Source: Phylloscopus collybita
Lineage: Eukaryota; Chordata; Aves; Passeriformes; Phylloscopidae
Assembly (NCBI GenBank): GCA_027886175.1
Contig: JAJNNQ010000077.1
Span: 1,674,001 to 1,738,000, forward strand
Reading direction: 5' to 3'
DNA: 64,000 nucleotides
Shown here: piece after piece, positions 62,538-64,000 of the stretch
How the letters are laid out: every line of letters starts with the position of its first letter
How positions within the stretch are numbered: position 1 is the first letter of the stretch
Made by a program: the position numbers and the translations under genes
Notes under the pieces: model-generated
What the model saw: only the letters and a program-made list of their open reading frames with translations
Databases searched by the model: none
What the model was told of the DNA's origin: nothing

Positions 62538-63243
62538 TGTTATAAATGGGCCAGGAGACCAGCTCCTTTGAAAAAGCCTTTATTAGAAATCAGCTCTGGG
62601 TAGGGGGCCCGAGGGGCTGCGCACGCCGCCGCTGCTCCCAGTAGACACCACGGAGGAGGAGGTGCAGTCGAATCTGCTGCTGCTGGTGCTGCTGCAGAGT
62701 CGGGATTCCTTCCTCACGGGGGTTCCGATAGAATCCCTTTGGCTCGTGTGGTCCAGGGGCGTCACCTCTCTCCAGTTCTTTTTAGGCCATGGCGAGAAAG
62801 TAACAAAAGAATGCCTGCTGCCTGCAGGTAGCTAGACGTGTGCCTGGCAGAGTTTTGTCCTTCTCAGGTCCAGTTTCTGTGTCGGCTCGCTGTCCCAGGG
62901 GTTTTTCTAGCTCCAACTGGACTCTCGGCCGCAGCCAGGCACCATGGGAGTTCTTTCATCTCCATATTGGGCGGAGCCCACAGCTCGACGGCCGACGGCA
63001 GGAAGCAGCAGGAAGCGGCGGGGGGGGAGCGACAAGGCGGCGGTGGCGGGCTCGTCGGGAGAGGGGAAAGCCCAGAATTCAGGGAGAAAGGGTACAGAAC
63101 TTGTACATAATGAACAGAAATTCAGGGTACAGATTCCACATGAACAGTTTAAAACAGGCAAGTAACAGTGCAACTTTAATTTTACAGCAAAACAATGTAA
63201 CAGTACAACTCGGGAGTGCATAACCTGGGGCTAATTTCTTTCA
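62538..63243 (-). repeat. LTR (3') of a minus-strand provirus
   Basis: About 706 bp. Read on minus it starts TGAAAGAAATTAGCCCC and ends CATTTATAACA, and is preceded by a polypurine run (complement of 63244-63257, ccccccctct-like). AATAAA on minus is at 62579-62584. It contains a GC-rich, CpG-containing middle. Its 3' terminal bases match the LTR at 38250. Confidence 0.65.
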
Positions 63244-63281
63244 ATCCCCCCTCTATTTCTTTGATCGGGCTTTAGCCCGCA

Positions 63282-63772
63282 TCAATTGGTCATGTCTGAC
63301 TCAAGGGAATAAATCTGTTTTAATTCTTGGTATTGGTCATAAATTCTTTTTGCTGTGCTCAGTTCTTCTTGGGGTTCCAATCTAATTGTATTTGTAGGTT
63401 TCTGAATCTTTACTTTAGGGATTTGGAGACTAGCTGGAACAGTAGTGGCTACAGTTCGAATTAGACAGGGAAGTATGCAGGGGAGAAGTAGGAGACTGAC
63501 AAAGGCACTTATTGCAATGAACACTACTTTTTCCCACCAGGTCCCTTCAAAGGACCAGAAGTTGTCCCACCAGTCTATATTAATTAAGGGCTTCCATTCC
63601 TGGGTACTTACATACGCAATTTTTTGTATTTCTTTGGAAATATTTTTTATTACCTTACTTTCATAATCGACTGCTAGTTTGATTTGATAAACTACTGCTC
63701 TTGTCTGTGCCAATTGGTTACTGATATGATCAAGGGCAATGGCTGTTTTGTTTGATATTCTTTTTTATACTG
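63282..63772 (-). pseudogene. env: endogenous retrovirus env, transmembrane C-terminal part
   Basis: Read on minus, about 143 codons are open from about 63713 to the stop at 63282. A heptad-rich stretch (LAQTRAVVYQIKLAVDY) leads to a Trp-rich membrane-proximal region (WWDNFWSFEGTWWEKV), a membrane anchor (VVFIAISAFVSLLLLPCILPC) and a cytoplasmic tail. This is the layout of a retroviral transmembrane subunit just before the polypurine tract and LTR at 63243. Upstream, an A-run near 63762 brings a stop into frame, so it is broken. The rest of the provirus lies to the right and is only partly in the window (to 64000). Confidence 0.7.
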
Positions 63773-64000
63773 CATGTAATCTGATAATTTTATTCAACAT
63801 GTAAATTGGAGTTCGGCACCCCCATGATCTATCTTGTGTCCAAGTTGCTGGCCTATATGTTTTTACTATTTCTTTTGGTGTCCATATTTTACTCTTCCAT
63901 GTTTGTGTGCTGCCCCTCCTCCTCTTTCGGTATTTCCTTTTTAAATTTTCATATAAGGGTATGCCTAAATGGTTTCCTGATTCTTGTGGGAGGAGGGAGA

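Overview
The window looks like avian nuclear DNA, most likely a passerine, and probably from a small GC-rich, repeat-dense microchromosome or its subtelomere. The evidence is CR1 LINE fragments, endogenous retroviruses of several types, an intact olfactory receptor of the avian-expanded OR14-like type, and a RABGGTA gene whose introns are packed with minisatellites. There are no bacterial-style genes, CRISPR arrays or tRNA/rRNA genes that I can see.

Layout. 1-3480 is low-complexity DNA, C/A-rich then G/T-rich, ending abruptly at a CpG-rich promoter. 3480-10830 is the plus-strand gene for the alpha subunit of Rab geranylgeranyltransferase (RABGGTA). Fourteen exons can be placed by protein similarity and matching splice phases. 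It carries one in-frame TGA, one single-base frameshift and two stretches where expected exons were not found. Its introns are filled with short tandem repeats. 10830-13790 is AT-rich intergenic DNA with a CR1 fragment and a GC island. 13795-30870 holds three copies of a large segmental repeat made of modules B, C, S (a 37-bp satellite) and D; copy 2 lacks B. An inverted satellite block and a CR1 endonuclease fragment lie between copies 1 and 2. 33269-34201 is one intact olfactory receptor gene.

35797-39618 contains a CR1 3' end, more satellite and a degraded minus-strand LTR element. 39619-47803 is a structurally complete plus-strand provirus (LTR-gag-pro-pol-env-LTR). It has a betaretrovirus-like order of reading frames and a gamma-type envelope, and is inactivated by nonsense codons, one indel and active-site changes. 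48260-49860 is satellite again. 51700-54660 is a compact LTR element with a tRNA-Trp-type primer site. Its only long reading frame joins a gag-like N-terminus to a very GC-rich Pro/Arg region, and an internal poly(A) tract follows; captured host transcript is my inference. 54.7-59.1 kb is a nest of further LTRs and gag-like remnants, including a short cysteine-rich frame of unknown function. The right end holds LTR pieces, a small tandem repeat and the 3' part of a minus-strand provirus (env and LTR) that continues beyond the window.

Only RABGGTA and the olfactory receptor look like host genes. RABGGTA would act in the cytosol with RABGGTB and the Rab escort protein to prenylate Rab GTPases; the olfactory receptor would act in the sensory neuron membrane. 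Everything else is mobile or tandem repeat DNA. All identifications are from reading the sequence; no database search or alignment program was run.
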